Position numbers and translations under genes: made by a program | In this document: piece by piece, positions 1 through 8,935 of the stretch | Numbering within the stretch: position 1 is the stretch's first letter | How the letters are laid out: each line of letters opens with the position of its first letter | Notes under the pieces: generated by a model | The model's database searches: none | Told to the model about the DNA's origin: nothing | Seen by the model: the letters and a program-made list of their open reading frames with translations, nothing else | Assembly (NCBI RefSeq): GCF_000196255.1 | Contig: NC_006371.1 | Coordinates: 2,163,595-2,227,594 of the forward strand | Direction of reading: 5' to 3' | Length of the DNA: 64,000 nucleotides | DNA from: Photobacterium profundum SS9 | Lineage (GTDB): Bacteria; Pseudomonadota; Gammaproteobacteria; Enterobacterales; Vibrionaceae

Positions 1-690
1 AGCAACACCGTTTGGATATGTTTTAGATAAATCACCGTTATATCCCTGAGCGCCTGTCATTCTGTCATCCCAGCTTTTACCCTTAGTCGGTGTCATCTTT
101 AATGAAGTACGCATATCAGCGACTTCTTGCACCGTTGCCTTGCTCCACCCTGTATTATTTAACTCAGGTAAGTAATCAGTCACAGGCTTGCTCATATCAA
201 GCTTACCTTCACTTACAGCAATAGCGGCAAGCATCGAGGTATAAGACTTAGTTACTGACATATCCAAGTGCGTGCTATTTTCGTCCATATTGTTCCAGAA
301 ATGCTGGTGAACAAGATGGTTATTCTTAAGAACAACCATTGAATGATTCTTTAGACGATCACGCAAGAAAGTAGTCAATGGCATTTTTCCATCGAGATCA
401 TCAATCATTATCGTGGATAAATCGACTGACATATTTCTCTGTAGCGCTTCAGGCATTACTACGTCCGCCTTAGCACCTAGCAAACCATGGCTGATACGGT
501 AGCTGTTAGTAAACTTATATGCATTAGTAAACGTTGATGCCGCGTTTTCACCTGAATCCCAATTCTCGACTGTAATAGCATGAGCAGCACTTGCTTTGAT
601 AAAGACTTTGTCAGGCGAATTGAAAGTAGCTGCCATTGCTGGGATAGAAACACTTAACGCGATAAGAGCGGCTAAAGCTTGTTTTTTCAT
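1..690 (-). CDS. Secreted serine hydrolase, beta-lactamase family (partial)
   Basis: The gene starts at ATG 690 and runs off the left edge; 230 codons are visible. Residues 1-20 form a clear Sec signal peptide ending AMA. The motif S145-V-T-K148 fits the SxxK catalytic serine/lysine pair of class C beta-lactamase-like hydrolases (Pfam Beta-lactamase). It is followed by the usual text of that family: a 'GKLD...PVTDYLPEL' stretch and a 'W..ATVQEVADMRT' stretch, as in esterases and 6-aminohexanoate-dimer hydrolase relatives. The substrate cannot be told; a periplasmic or secreted esterase/amidase is likely. The Tyr and Lys/His motifs lie beyond the window. The gene appears to stand alone, with a same-strand barrel gene upstream. 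Confidence 0.85.
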   Translation of the reverse strand, partial: MKKQALAALIALSVSIPAMAATFNSPDKVFIKASAAHAITVENWDSGENAASTFTNAYKFTNSYRISHGLLGAKADVVMPEALQRNMSVDLSTIMIDDLDGKMPLTTFLRDRLKNHSMVVLKNNHLVHQHFWNNMDENSTHLDMSVTKSYTSMLAAIAVSEGKLDMSKPVTDYLPELNNTGWSKATVQEVADMRTSLKMTPTKGKSWDDRMTGAQGYNGDLSKTYPNGVA

Positions 691-795
691 TATTAAATCC
701 AAATTAATTATGCCTTCTTCTTTAATTTAACATCAAACCATCATGACTAAATGAACGCTTACTTTGATCACATATTTCAATGCCCAACCATTTGA

Positions 796-1534
796 TTAAA
801 AGTAGTACGCTACACCGATTTTAATCGTCTTGTCACTGTCTATAACATTCAGCTTTGCAATGCCTGTATTAACAATTGCCTCTGTACGTGTATAACCTCC
901 TTTTACATCGAACCACCAGCGACCATCAATACTTATTGGTGCGCCGTATGTAACTTCTAGCTTCTTAACGTTAATGTATTGTGTATTCATGTACTGAGGG
1001 GCAATTGACAGATACTTACCGTCATCACCTAAGTACACAGAGGCGAATAAATTCGCTTGATAGCCCTCACTCTTCCCTTTTATACCCCCGCTATCCATAT
1101 CAAGTGATACATAAGCGATATTCGGATACAAGGCTAGCCAATCAATACTGGTTTCAACTTTACCGATTAAGCCTAGTGCTGTTGTATCTAACCCACTTTT
1201 ATGCCCTTCTATGTAATCCACAGAGGCACCAATTGAAGAAATAACCCCAAAATCAACGCTTTGAACACCAAATAAGCGAACACGGGTATTGTCATTCACG
1301 TTTTTGCTATCACGTTTCCATGTGCGGGTGTGCTCAATTAACCCCAAGTAGCTAAAGTCTTGCGATAACTTCCCAGCAACACCGCCCGTTAAGGTGTAGT
1401 CATTATTGCCAGTCTGGCCCCATAAGAAGGTATTTGTTTGAGTAAGATCCGCGGGATCAGGCGGAGCTTCAGCCATAACAGCAGCAGATGATGTCACCAT
1501 CATTAAGAGCCTATACTTTAAATTTGTTTTGCAT
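796..1534 (-). CDS. Outer-membrane beta-barrel protein with a frameshifted signal peptide
   Basis: The open frame extends back to 1662, but its first ~50 residues look unlike any secretion signal. A good ribosome site (GAGGA, 1541-1545) lies 6 nt before ATG 1534. That ATG is one base out of register with the main frame and reaches TAG after seven codons. Joining the frames gives MQNKFKV-RLLMMVTSSAAVMA-EAPPD, a normal signal peptide. The body alternates polar and hydrophobic residues in barrel strands and ends in the aromatic pair YF, typical of Bam-inserted proteins. Function is unknown; a small porin-like or surface protein is plausible. Either the gene is inactivated, it is frameshift-regulated, or the sequence has a one-base error. 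The next in-frame ATG (1503) leaves too short a signal. Confidence 0.65.
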
Positions 1535-1662
1535 GTAAATTCCTCATTAGTACTGGCACGCATCAATGTGCTCTTAACATCTAAACCGACAATCATGACC
1601 ACGTCACAATAGTGTGAAGAATACACAGGTTTGACATCAAATATCAAGCCTAATGATGACAA

Positions 1663-1997
1663 TCTAATACATCATCAAACTCAGCCCCATTTTCAACCGG
1701 CAACCCTGCCACCTATTAAGCCCTTGCTTATTGGCACTTCATTGCACCCACCCCAAGTATATTTAATAACAAATCAATATCATAAAATTTATTATACAAT
1801 GTTTTTAACAAAACAATTTACGTAAGATATTGATTATAACTGCAATAAACTATGTCCGTTACATTTCATTACACACCACACGCGACCAACAGCCAATTTA
1901 GGTTTGACAGCGAACGTGTGGATCATTAATATCCACCCACCAAAAAGGTTCAATGATAAACCACGAAAAACCAACACATTGACTTATAGGATAAAAA
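1663..1997. other. Intergenic region upstream of the YadA-like gene
   Basis: AT-rich stretch between two divergent surface-protein genes, so it must hold both promoters. The short plus-strand open frame across its left part has no ribosome site and is discarded. A weak ribosome site (TAGGAT) ends the region before ATG 1998. No clear operator or terminator was recognised. Confidence 0.5.
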
Positions 1998-2864
1998 ATG
2001 AAAAAGACTCTACTTGCATTATCACTTGTTTCTCTTTTCGGCGCTGGCACTGCTTCAGCAAATCAAGATCAGATTGATACTAATACCGCTGGTGTCATAA
2101 TCAATCGCACAAGCATTGAAGGAATGATTAAAAAAGATACTCGCCAAGATCAACGTATCAATGATAATAAAAATAACATTGAATCTAACAAGGCGGCTAA
2201 TGACGCTAAAAATGCTTCGCAAGATCAACGCATTGATAATGCAACAATTAATAATGCTAACAACCGTGTAGATATTGGTAAAAATAAAACTGACATCAAC
2301 GAAAATACTGCCAACATCGACGAAAATGCTGAAAATATCAATAACAACTCGAGCAAAATTGATTCTAGCAACGAAAAAATCGATGATGTTGCTCGTCGTG
2401 GTAAAGCTGAATTCGACAAAATCTATGATGACGCTAATTCAGCAGCTAAATTCGTAGAAAAAGCAGGAGACGACTTCTACAAAGAAGCAAATAATGCATA
2501 TGCTAAAGCCACTAGTCAGGTTAACAGCAATACTAACCGTATTTCATCGTTAGAAAATGATTTTAAAACAATGGTTGGACGTCAAGATAACTTTGAAAAG
2601 CGTTTAGACAAGATGGATAAGAAAATGGATGGTGTTATGGCTGGTACTCACGCTGTAACTAACGCACGTCCTTTTGCTGGTAACGGTCAAACTGCTATGG
2701 GTGTTGGTACTGGTTTCGCGGGTTCAGCTCAAGCTGTTGCAATCGGTGTTTCTCACAACTTCCAAGATTCAGCATGGTCTATGTCTGCTACAACAAACGT
2801 TTCTACAGGCTCAGGCGTTAAGACTGATGTATCTGGTGGCGTTGGCGCACACTACGTATTCTAA
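1998..2864 (+). CDS. Short YadA-type trimeric autotransporter
   Basis: 288 residues. Residues 1-21 are a signal peptide ending ASA. Residues ~25-215 are rich in Asn, Asp, Lys and Glu with repeated 'INDNKNNIESNK / IDENAENINNNSSK' patterns, a stalk-like coiled coil with Asn in core positions. Residues ~215-288 match the YadA membrane anchor: a Gly-rich 'TAMGVGTGFAGSAQAVAIGVSHNF' region, then two strands ending YVF. Each monomer would supply four strands of a 12-stranded trimeric barrel. There is no recognisable YadA/Hia head domain, so the protein is a bare stalk on an anchor, much shorter than most adhesins of the family. It may act as a compact adhesin or a coat protein. Codon usage resembles the neighbours. 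Confidence 0.88.
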   Translation: MKKTLLALSLVSLFGAGTASANQDQIDTNTAGVIINRTSIEGMIKKDTRQDQRINDNKNNIESNKAANDAKNASQDQRIDNATINNANNRVDIGKNKTDINENTANIDENAENINNNSSKIDSSNEKIDDVARRGKAEFDKIYDDANSAAKFVEKAGDDFYKEANNAYAKATSQVNSNTNRISSLENDFKTMVGRQDNFEKRLDKMDKKMDGVMAGTHAVTNARPFAGNGQTAMGVGTGFAGSAQAVAIGVSHNFQDSAWSMSATTNVSTGSGVKTDVSGGVGAHYVF

Positions 2865-3338
2865 GAATCCTATGAGTCATCCGTTTTAGGGCTACGGACA
2901 AAAGAAGCCCTGCTCTAATAATAGAGTTAACATTCATTCCGTTTTGCTGACTACGAACTAAAGAGGTCAGCAACCTTAGAGGTACCTACAGCTCGTCGAT
3001 ATCTCTAAGTTTCCTAAGACTTACACCTCTCGTTGGCTTCGAGTAAAAGCAGCTATACCGATGTTACCTTAAAGTGCTTTTTCAGACACTAGCTCGAAGA
3101 CCTGATCAAGACGCAACACGAGGTAATTGTTATTCAATTTTATGCCTAGCATCTCGCTACAATTTGCCTTGCTGACTTTGCATCTTGAAGTATCATGGGT
3201 ATAGTCATAATTATTAGGCTGTAGTCGCCTTTACTGAGTTTTCATGCTCATTCCTCCCTACGTGGCGGCGTTGTCAACAAGAAGAACAGCCTTCCCTAGC
3301 CACGTAAAAAGCATATCTAAATTGATACTATGTAGCAG
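2865..3338. other. Non-coding stretch with a possible old MITE end
   Basis: No convincing gene. A GC-poor inverted repeat (AGGGCT...AGCCCT near 2887-2910) lies just past the autotransporter stop but lacks a T-run. Around 3181-3204 the sequence matches about 21 of 24 bases of the terminal repeat of the 261-bp MITE found elsewhere in the window (GCATCTTGA.GTA.C.TGGGTATAG). It may be a decayed copy. Confidence 0.4.
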
Positions 3339-3794
3339 TTAATCTTTGTACTCCTCTAGGCTCCACATAGTATTTTGTGTTGCTATACAGCTAAGCAAAG
3401 CATTTTTTATTATTTCATGATGCTCTTCAGGTATACCACTTATTGATTCATGAAGCCGATCAGTAATAACATGCGCCATCTCGTCGTGGATCTTCTTTCC
3501 TTTTTGAGTAAGAAAAATCAATTTTGCATTTTTATTTGTTGGATCGGGTGTCATCGCGACAAAACCATGAGTGAAACAGTGCTTAATTAGGCTCGTAATC
3601 GTTCCTTTTGACCGACCCATGCGCTTAGCAATGACACTAGGGCGCAATCCGTCCTCCCAATCAAGCTCCATCATAAGTAATACTCGTTCGACATTAAGCT
3701 CTTTGTATTTTTCGGTAATGTCAGCTTGTATATTATTTTGCAAGAAATGTGCGAATATCCACGATAGACCAGCAATCGATTCAAATGCTTTCAT
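3339..3794 (-). CDS. MarR-family transcriptional regulator
   Basis: 151 residues, the usual MarR length. A winged helix is visible: helix-turn-helix around residues 50-75 (RPSVIAKRMGRSKGTITSLIKHC), then the wing with TPDPTNKNAKLIFLTQKGKKIHDEM, the standard 'LT.KG' MarR signature. Helices at both ends would form the dimer interface. It lies tail-on to nothing obvious. A damaged paralogue sits just upstream, followed by a divergent azoreductase, so these regulators probably controlled quinone or azo-compound stress genes. The ligand is unknown. Confidence 0.85.
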   Translation of the reverse strand: MKAFESIAGLSWIFAHFLQNNIQADITEKYKELNVERVLLMMELDWEDGLRPSVIAKRMGRSKGTITSLIKHCFTHGFVAMTPDPTNKNAKLIFLTQKGKKIHDEMAHVITDRLHESISGIPEEHHEIIKNALLSCIATQNTMWSLEEYKD

Positions 3795-3929
3795 TTTTAT
3801 ATCCCAATCATGTTTAGCGGTTCGTTATTGAATTTACCGCTTTATTATCTACCTAGCAGTGTAAACATATTTCCCTTTGGATACAAAAATGCCGTGCGTA
3901 ATGGTAAGCGAATTGTTCATTCTCGGTAA

Positions 3930-4275
3930 TTATTGCTGAGTGGCTAGACCCGATATCGCCCAATTTGGCTCAAGATTAGTAATGCAATTTTTTAATGCAC
4001 AACCAACAATGTCTAATGTCTCTAATGAAAGGCCATTTATCGCTTCATCCATTTTCTCGTTCGTTAATGCCACCATCTCATCATGAATACGCTTACCCTT
4101 TTGAGTCAAAAAGATACGTTTTGCATTTTTATTCTCGGTGTCTGGTGTGCTTGCAGCTATACCTTTAGCCGTTGAGTGTTTAATAAGCTGGTGATTGTCC
4201 CTTTAGAGCGCCCCATACGCATAGCGATAACACTATACCCATGATAGACCCGGCAATTGATTCAAAGTGACGCAT
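3930..4275 (-). pseudogene. Decayed MarR-family paralogue
   Basis: Translation in two frames matches the intact regulator at 3339-3794. It opens with ATG 4275, giving MRHFESIAG and, one frame over, LSWV. About 40 residues of the N-terminal helices are then missing and the text resumes at VIAMRMGRSKGTITSLL. A one-base loss after this switches frame to HSTAKGIAASTPDTENKNAKRIFLTQKGKRIHDEM, continuing to TAA at 3930-3932. It therefore has one internal deletion and at least one frameshift. It lies divergently upstream of the azoreductase gene, the typical place for its dedicated repressor; loss of this repressor could leave that gene constitutive. Confidence 0.85.
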
Positions 4276-4543
4276 AGTAATTCCTTTCACCCCACAGATT
4301 TAATGTTGAATCATTTATTTTCATGAGTGAATTGTAAACATATTTTGCCATTAACACAAAGAATGCAGAGCAGTTTATCAAGCATTTCTCTGCTGGTGGT
4401 CATCAAATTGCCGAACTTAACCAAACAAGGTTAAACTCACAGGCTGTAGGCGAATAAATATAAAATACAAGACTACAATATATTTTTTTATCTTGTATGA
4501 TGCGGCACTACATACAGATGATTCAACATTAAAGGTGCTCGAA

Positions 4544-5131
4544 ATGCGCGTTTTATACATCACTGCCAACCCTAAATTAATTCACCATTCTGTTTCACTT
4601 TCGTTAGGTGAACTCGCGTTGCAATACTACCGTGAACTTAACCCCTCACATATCACTGATAGACTGGACCTTACCACTGAAGAGTACCCTCATCTAAATA
4701 GTGATACATTAAGCAACTTCATGAATCCTCATTCGAATCTTGCTACTCAATCTAAAATATTTAAAGATTATGATAAGTACATCATTGTTGCTCCTATGTG
4801 GAACCTTACCGTACCATCGGCACTTAAAGCATACCTAGACACGGTGATCATTCCTAATGTGCTATTCCGTTATACAGAGCAAGGGACGTGCGAGGGTCTA
4901 TGTGGCGGTAAAATGATTTACATTGGTGCGCGTGGGGGTGATTACTCTCACCCCCCTCAGTCAGAATATGCTTTTGATGATAAATACATGGAAGGCATAG
5001 CCAAAATGATTGGCTTAGAAAGCTACCAGTCATACGTTGCAAATGCAGTCGGTGGGTATCGTCGCCGTTCTGTCGCTCAATGGGTAGAACATGCTAAGTA
5101 TGACATTGAACAAATGGTGACGTCTTTCTAA
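4544..5131 (+). CDS. FMN-dependent NADH-azoreductase / quinone reductase family protein
   Basis: 195 residues from ATG 4544, preceded by AAAGGTG; the open frame upstream of this ATG is not protein-like. A flavodoxin-like fold is evident: strand 1 plus phosphate-binding loop (MRVLYITANPKLIHHSVS), the 'YIIVAPMWNLTVPSALKAYLD' stretch contacting FMN in AzoR-type enzymes, and 'GKMIYIGARGGDY' in the third flavin loop. The family reduces azo dyes and quinones with NADH, probably as protection from quinone stress. A broken MarR gene lies divergently upstream and an intact one beyond it. The exact substrate is not deducible. Confidence 0.85.
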   Translation: MRVLYITANPKLIHHSVSLSLGELALQYYRELNPSHITDRLDLTTEEYPHLNSDTLSNFMNPHSNLATQSKIFKDYDKYIIVAPMWNLTVPSALKAYLDTVIIPNVLFRYTEQGTCEGLCGGKMIYIGARGGDYSHPPQSEYAFDDKYMEGIAKMIGLESYQSYVANAVGGYRRRSVAQWVEHAKYDIEQMVTSF

Positions 5132-5177
5132 TAAGCAAAAAATTATGACTACATTGATACAATATAGTCAACACGCC

Positions 5178-5654
5178 CTAGATTGCAGCAGATAAAATCA
5201 AAGTGCCAGTGGCTTTAACATCGCCGCCATCAAGTCCATTTAGATCGAGATATGCAATTGCTTCCCATGGCGTTTGCATAAATCGGGTTCTAGTCGGCAC
5301 ATGGATCTGAGGATTACTGGCAGACAAAATAAGCGCGTCTGGATAAGCAGGGTTCATTGTTGCGAGTTCTAACCTAATGCCTGAGCACATATCTTTACCG
5401 ATATCAGCACTAACGTTTGTGCATTGGTATTGAATATTCAAACCCTTATATAAAGTCCAATATATTCGCATTTTCATATTGGCTTTCATTGTTGATGGTA
5501 GATATTGTTTAAATTCAACGTCTAGGCTAGGTTTTTGAATGAAGATTGTCTCTTTAACCTGATATAAAAGAGAGACTTCTTTCTTGGTGCTTATCGCAGC
5601 CATGGCTGAGAATGATATCAATGTGGCTAAAACAATCATGACACGATTTTTCAT
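5178..5654 (-). CDS. Small secreted pilin-like protein (third accessory fimbrial gene)
   Basis: 158 residues with a signal peptide (residues 1-19, ending AMAA). Its start ATG overlaps the stop of the preceding gene as ATGA, so translation is coupled. The body has alternating beta-strand character, a Cys pair (C..x9..C region 'CTNVSADIGKDMC') after 'IYWTLYKGLNIQYQ', and a final strand TGTLILSAAI. The same layout occurs in the two preceding genes and in the C-terminal part of the tip adhesin at 8102-8935, suggesting single-domain minor pilins taken up by the same chaperone and usher. No database family was recognised. It is the last gene of the fimbrial operon. Confidence 0.6.
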   Translation of the reverse strand: MKNRVMIVLATLISFSAMAAISTKKEVSLLYQVKETIFIQKPSLDVEFKQYLPSTMKANMKMRIYWTLYKGLNIQYQCTNVSADIGKDMCSGIRLELATMNPAYPDALILSASNPQIHVPTRTRFMQTPWEAIAYLDLNGLDGGDVKATGTLILSAAI

Positions 5655-6166
5655 ACTGCAGCCTCTATGGTGAGCGTGAATAGGGCCTTATAGGTGCGAG
5701 CTTCTAGAGGTTCATAGTACGAGCCGTGGGCGCTAAACTCCCAAACCCAAGCAGGGTCTTTAATGTTTCGCCAAGCCTCTTGAGTAAATGTATAAGAGTC
5801 CGGTTTTTCAGTTCTATCAATAAGAATGCATGCCAAATGAGATGATGGCGCTGGAAACCGAATAACTGCAATCATAAGCTCACAAATTTGCTTATTGGCA
5901 GCATCACATGTGACTTGTCCGGTAATAGTCAGATCGCTTTGTACGCTCCAATCTGCATTTACATATATGTACTTTGAGTCATTTCTTCCCTTAAATGGGT
6001 TAACAACAAATTCAATTTGAGTCGGAATGTTCATAACGTTAATGTACGATTTAGGCTTCATGTTGATCTGAAGTTCGACATTTTGAGTCTCTTTAACGAC
6101 TGCCACAGAGCTTAAGCTTGTACATGCCATCAAGCTGACTAATAGGGTGCGTAATAACTTGCTCAT
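5651..6166 (-). CDS. Small secreted pilin-like protein (second accessory fimbrial gene)
   Basis: 171 residues with a signal peptide (residues 1-21, ending SVA). It overlaps both neighbours by four bases (ATGA). The middle carries 'NADWSVQSDLTITGQVTCDAANKQIC', whose DW start and Cys pair recur in its two neighbours and in the tip adhesin. The last strand is LFTLTIEAAV. This resembles the C-terminal pilin domain of a CS1-type tip protein rather than a two-domain adhesin. It is probably exported to the periplasm, folded with the 12-kb chaperone and built into the fimbria, or it may act as an initiator or terminator of assembly. Function is inferred from position and layout only. Confidence 0.6.
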   Translation of the reverse strand: MSKLLRTLLVSLMACTSLSSVAVVKETQNVELQINMKPKSYINVMNIPTQIEFVVNPFKGRNDSKYIYVNADWSVQSDLTITGQVTCDAANKQICELMIAVIRFPAPSSHLACILIDRTEKPDSYTFTQEAWRNIKDPAWVWEFSAHGSYYEPLEARTYKALFTLTIEAAV

Positions 6167-6666
6167 GGTGTTAGCTCTATAGTGACGGCATAAATGATCG
6201 TATGCGAGGTATTGTGATCGTAGTCCTTGATGAAATTAGGCGCAGCAGCAATCCCAACCCGGAAATTTTTTATACCTTTAAACGTTTTGAATTGCGGGTC
6301 GTTAAGGATATATTCTTTCTCCGAACCTTTTTCATAAAGCGGCTCGTATTTTCCAGTAGATTTAAAGTCAGGGAATGCGATATAACCATGATCATCACAA
6401 TATGTTGATAATCGAGCGGAACAAATAGCAGATAATTTTATACCGCCGCTTGTGGACCAATCAAGTTTAGCGGGTAGCTCTACATACTGCTTATCAGCCT
6501 TACTATTAGCATCGACATCAAGGATAACCACACTCTTCTCGAAATCGAGATCTACATATTGGTGGAGCTCAAAATTTATATTGGTGTGAATCTCAGATTT
6601 TTGAAATGTGGTCGCACCTATCTGAAAAGTCGCTAGAATCGCCGCTGCAACAATTATCTTGTTCAT
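6163..6666 (-). CDS. Small secreted pilin-like protein (first accessory fimbrial gene)
   Basis: 167 residues with a signal peptide (residues 1-17). The body contains 'LDWSTSGGIKLSAICSARLSTYC', again DW followed by a strand and a Cys pair, and ends with the strand IIYAVTIELTP. If the IS4 element at 6707-8106 is removed, the tip-adhesin gene ends in TAATG shared with this start, so it was translationally coupled to the adhesin. Today the IS cuts it from its operon promoter, so expression of this and the two following genes would need read-through or an IS-borne promoter. Confidence 0.6.
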   Translation of the reverse strand: MNKIIVAAAILATFQIGATTFQKSEIHTNINFELHQYVDLDFEKSVVILDVDANSKADKQYVELPAKLDWSTSGGIKLSAICSARLSTYCDDHGYIAFPDFKSTGKYEPLYEKGSEKEYILNDPQFKTFKGIKNFRVGIAAAPNFIKDYDHNTSHTIIYAVTIELTP

Positions 6667-6706
6667 TAAATAGATACCTCAATATAGTATTTAACCACTG
6701 ATGAGC

Positions 6707-8106
6707 CATAGGTATCTACACAGATTGAGCAAAAAACGAACTGGCTATTTGCCTCATCGCGTTTATCTCATCCATGGTGTAGGTATCTAGTACTTCACAC
6801 ATTTGTAGGAAAACCCATAGTCCCGCAAGCAGTGATGGCTGAGTGACAGGCTTTGTTCGCTTAGTTAAACGACCACTCAGCTTAACCAAAAAACCTTTAA
6901 ATTCATTAGCTTCATCCGAGCTGTCCGAATAAAGCTTAAATATCAACGTCGTTGCAACACTGGCTGTGATCAGACGCTTTAATATTGACTCCGCAGTAGT
7001 TTGCTGCCATTTTTCTAACTGATGACCATCTGACTTCAATAACTTAAACCAAGATTCAATATTCCAGCGATGGCAATACCACGTTGCAATCTCTGTTGCA
7101 TCAACATCCAACACGTTAGACAGCAGATACCATCTTGCTAGCTCTTTACCTTCATCATCCGTGACCAGGCTCATAACAAAGCGACAGGTGGGCGCCGCTG
7201 ACGCGAGCTTTTCTGATTTCCGGTGTAACTCAACAGTCGTTTCACCAACAAACAAATAGCCCTCTTTACCTCGAAGAGAAATAACACCTTTCAAGTCTGG
7301 GGAGATTGTTCGACTGATGATTTCAGCCGTTTTAAACTGATCTTCGTGACGGAACGTTGAGCCTTTTTTAGTTCGAGTTAGCCAGTGAACTGAGCCTAAA
7401 CGTCTTAAGTCTTTCGCTGAATCTGCTTCTCTATCAACAACATGCACCAGGGGCTTGTCTAAATGTAATTGTTCTTGCCAATGAATGCTGTCAAAGAGTG
7501 AATCTAGGTGACTTTGCTTGGGTTGTAACTCTTGGCTTCGGCATTGATAAATACCGTTGCTTGTCAGTAAGTTAAGACCTGCTGGAGCAATGGGTGCGCC
7601 AGTATTTGCGTCTACCAATAAAGACGCTTGCAGTTCGTAGCCAACATCGAGAGCGTGTGACATCTTAGTTTTATCTAACTTACTATGATGTTTAGCGAAA
7701 TTGATATGGCACCAATCATGAGCCATTAATACATATCGACTTTGACTTTCTTTCACACCAGAACGAGCAAGTCCCAGCATCGGGCCACTTAGCATAGGAA
7801 AAGTCACATCCTCATTATGATAAAAACGCCATGTTGCTTGTGTCGATGCCCATGATTGTGTGTGGTGGCGAAGAGATTTTACACCTGGTGCATTGCTAGA
7901 ATTAACTGTCATATGTTCCATTATAAGGGTCTGATAACGCTTAGATAATCTTGATTCAAGGATACAGGGTAATTGATGTTGTTCAAAAAGAGTCATCGTC
8001 AATACTAATGAAATGAAAGTTAACTCTCTTGATCGTTGATCCTTAGATCAGTTCCCTTCTCTTGGCCGATTGGTTAATTCGTAACCATTTTGTGTAGATA
8101 CCTATG
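6707..8106 (-). mobile_element. Intact IS4-family insertion sequence in the tip-adhesin gene
   Basis: 1400 bp with perfect 16-bp terminal inverted repeats (CATAGGTATCTACACA at 6707-6722 and its complement at 8091-8106). It is flanked by a 9-bp direct repeat CTGATGAGC (6698-6706 and 8107-8115). Intact ends, target repeats and transposase indicate a recent insertion. Removing one target copy plus the element restores a continuous adhesin frame. Confidence 0.93.
6716..8002 (-). CDS. IS4-family transposase
   Basis: 428 residues, DDE transposase. The C-terminal catalytic region shows the IS4 signature Y-x2-R-x3-E-x6-K exactly (YCHRWNIESWFKLLK). 'DREAD' near residue 190 carries the second acidic residue, and 'MAHDWCHINF' near residue 115 the first. 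It fills the element; its stop lies inside the left terminal repeat. The reading frame is complete, so the copy may be active. It resembles the IS50/ISVsa-type branch more than ISH3; the subgroup is a guess. Confidence 0.92.
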   Translation of the reverse strand: MTMTLFEQHQLPCILESRLSKRYQTLIMEHMTVNSSNAPGVKSLRHHTQSWASTQATWRFYHNEDVTFPMLSGPMLGLARSGVKESQSRYVLMAHDWCHINFAKHHSKLDKTKMSHALDVGYELQASLLVDANTGAPIAPAGLNLLTSNGIYQCRSQELQPKQSHLDSLFDSIHWQEQLHLDKPLVHVVDREADSAKDLRRLGSVHWLTRTKKGSTFRHEDQFKTAEIISRTISPDLKGVISLRGKEGYLFVGETTVELHRKSEKLASAAPTCRFVMSLVTDDEGKELARWYLLSNVLDVDATEIATWYCHRWNIESWFKLLKSDGHQLEKWQQTTAESILKRLITASVATTLIFKLYSDSSDEANEFKGFLVKLSGRLTKRTKPVTQPSLLAGLWVFLQMCEVLDTYTMDEINAMRQIASSFFAQSV

Positions 8107-8935
8107 CTGATGAGCGCTTACCAATACCGGTTAATTTATCCAAATTAGAGAAGTGTAACTTCACATTCCACGGCTGATTATTAACCTGTACTGATGGTGC
8201 TTGGTTTTTCATCTCAACCGGATTATTCATTGTTGTTGAATGATAAATCGAACTCCACTGCGTCGCGACACTTTGAAAGTCAAGTTTTGTGATGCTGTCA
8301 CATAACCCCTTATCACCTGAGCATGTAGGCGTGACTTTAATATTACCTTTCCACCATCCGCCAATCATCATATCAATCTTAAATTTAGATATTTTAACAA
8401 TGGTTCCTTTCGACTTATCGCGAGACTTGTTGTATTTGATGGTGATATCAGTTTCAGGCGTTCTATAAGCTTTAAATACTAATGGGTACTTTGTAGCATC
8501 TACATTAAATGTGATATCACGTCCTGCTTTCATTGAAGTATCAGATTCAGTGTTATATGGGTATATACGATGGCGATTAGCGGGTATTGTTATCGAAGAG
8601 GGAATTGTTGAAATATTCCTAATATCAGTGCGAATTTCCATCGCGATGTAGCTGCTCGTAACCATTGTTGATTTCGGTTTGCTCATTCTTGATGCTTGCC
8701 TAGGTTCACAAGCGACGTACATCCCTCGATCTGTGTTTTTAGCAATTGATGTATAAGAAACGATCTCTTTCTTTTGACCACTAGAGTTAGGGCGAGAAAA
8801 TACATCTTTAACTGTGCCATGTTCTGAGGTAATACTATTAGCACGACCTGCACAACCTACAGGAGAGAAATCATTTATATAATAAGCATCTGTTTTTAAA
8901 TCGTTAAACTTAAGCCCTGTGTATGCTGTTCTAAA
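8102..8935 (-). pseudogene. CS1-type fimbrial tip adhesin, C-terminal part (broken)
   Basis: In frame with 8936-9229 after a TAA codon. Translation from 8935 begins FRTAYTGLKFNDL, continues through GMYVACEPRQA (where an ATG at 8722 could restart) and reaches GIGKRSSA, where the end of the IS4 element supplies a stop. Joining across the IS gives the true end SSVVKYYIEVSI and TAA. The segment includes a strand-Cys-x6-Cys unit (WWKGNIKVTPTCSGDKGLC) shared with the three downstream small genes. Total reconstructed length is about 380 residues, close to CooD, the tip adhesin of CS1 pili. Known for the family: CooD binds host cells and initiates pilus assembly. Here it is doubly inactivated. Confidence 0.7.

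Noticed and set aside
981..1244. Plus-strand 87-codon frame over the barrel gene
   Set aside because: Antisense shadow with no ribosome site; the minus-strand barrel pattern explains the sequence.
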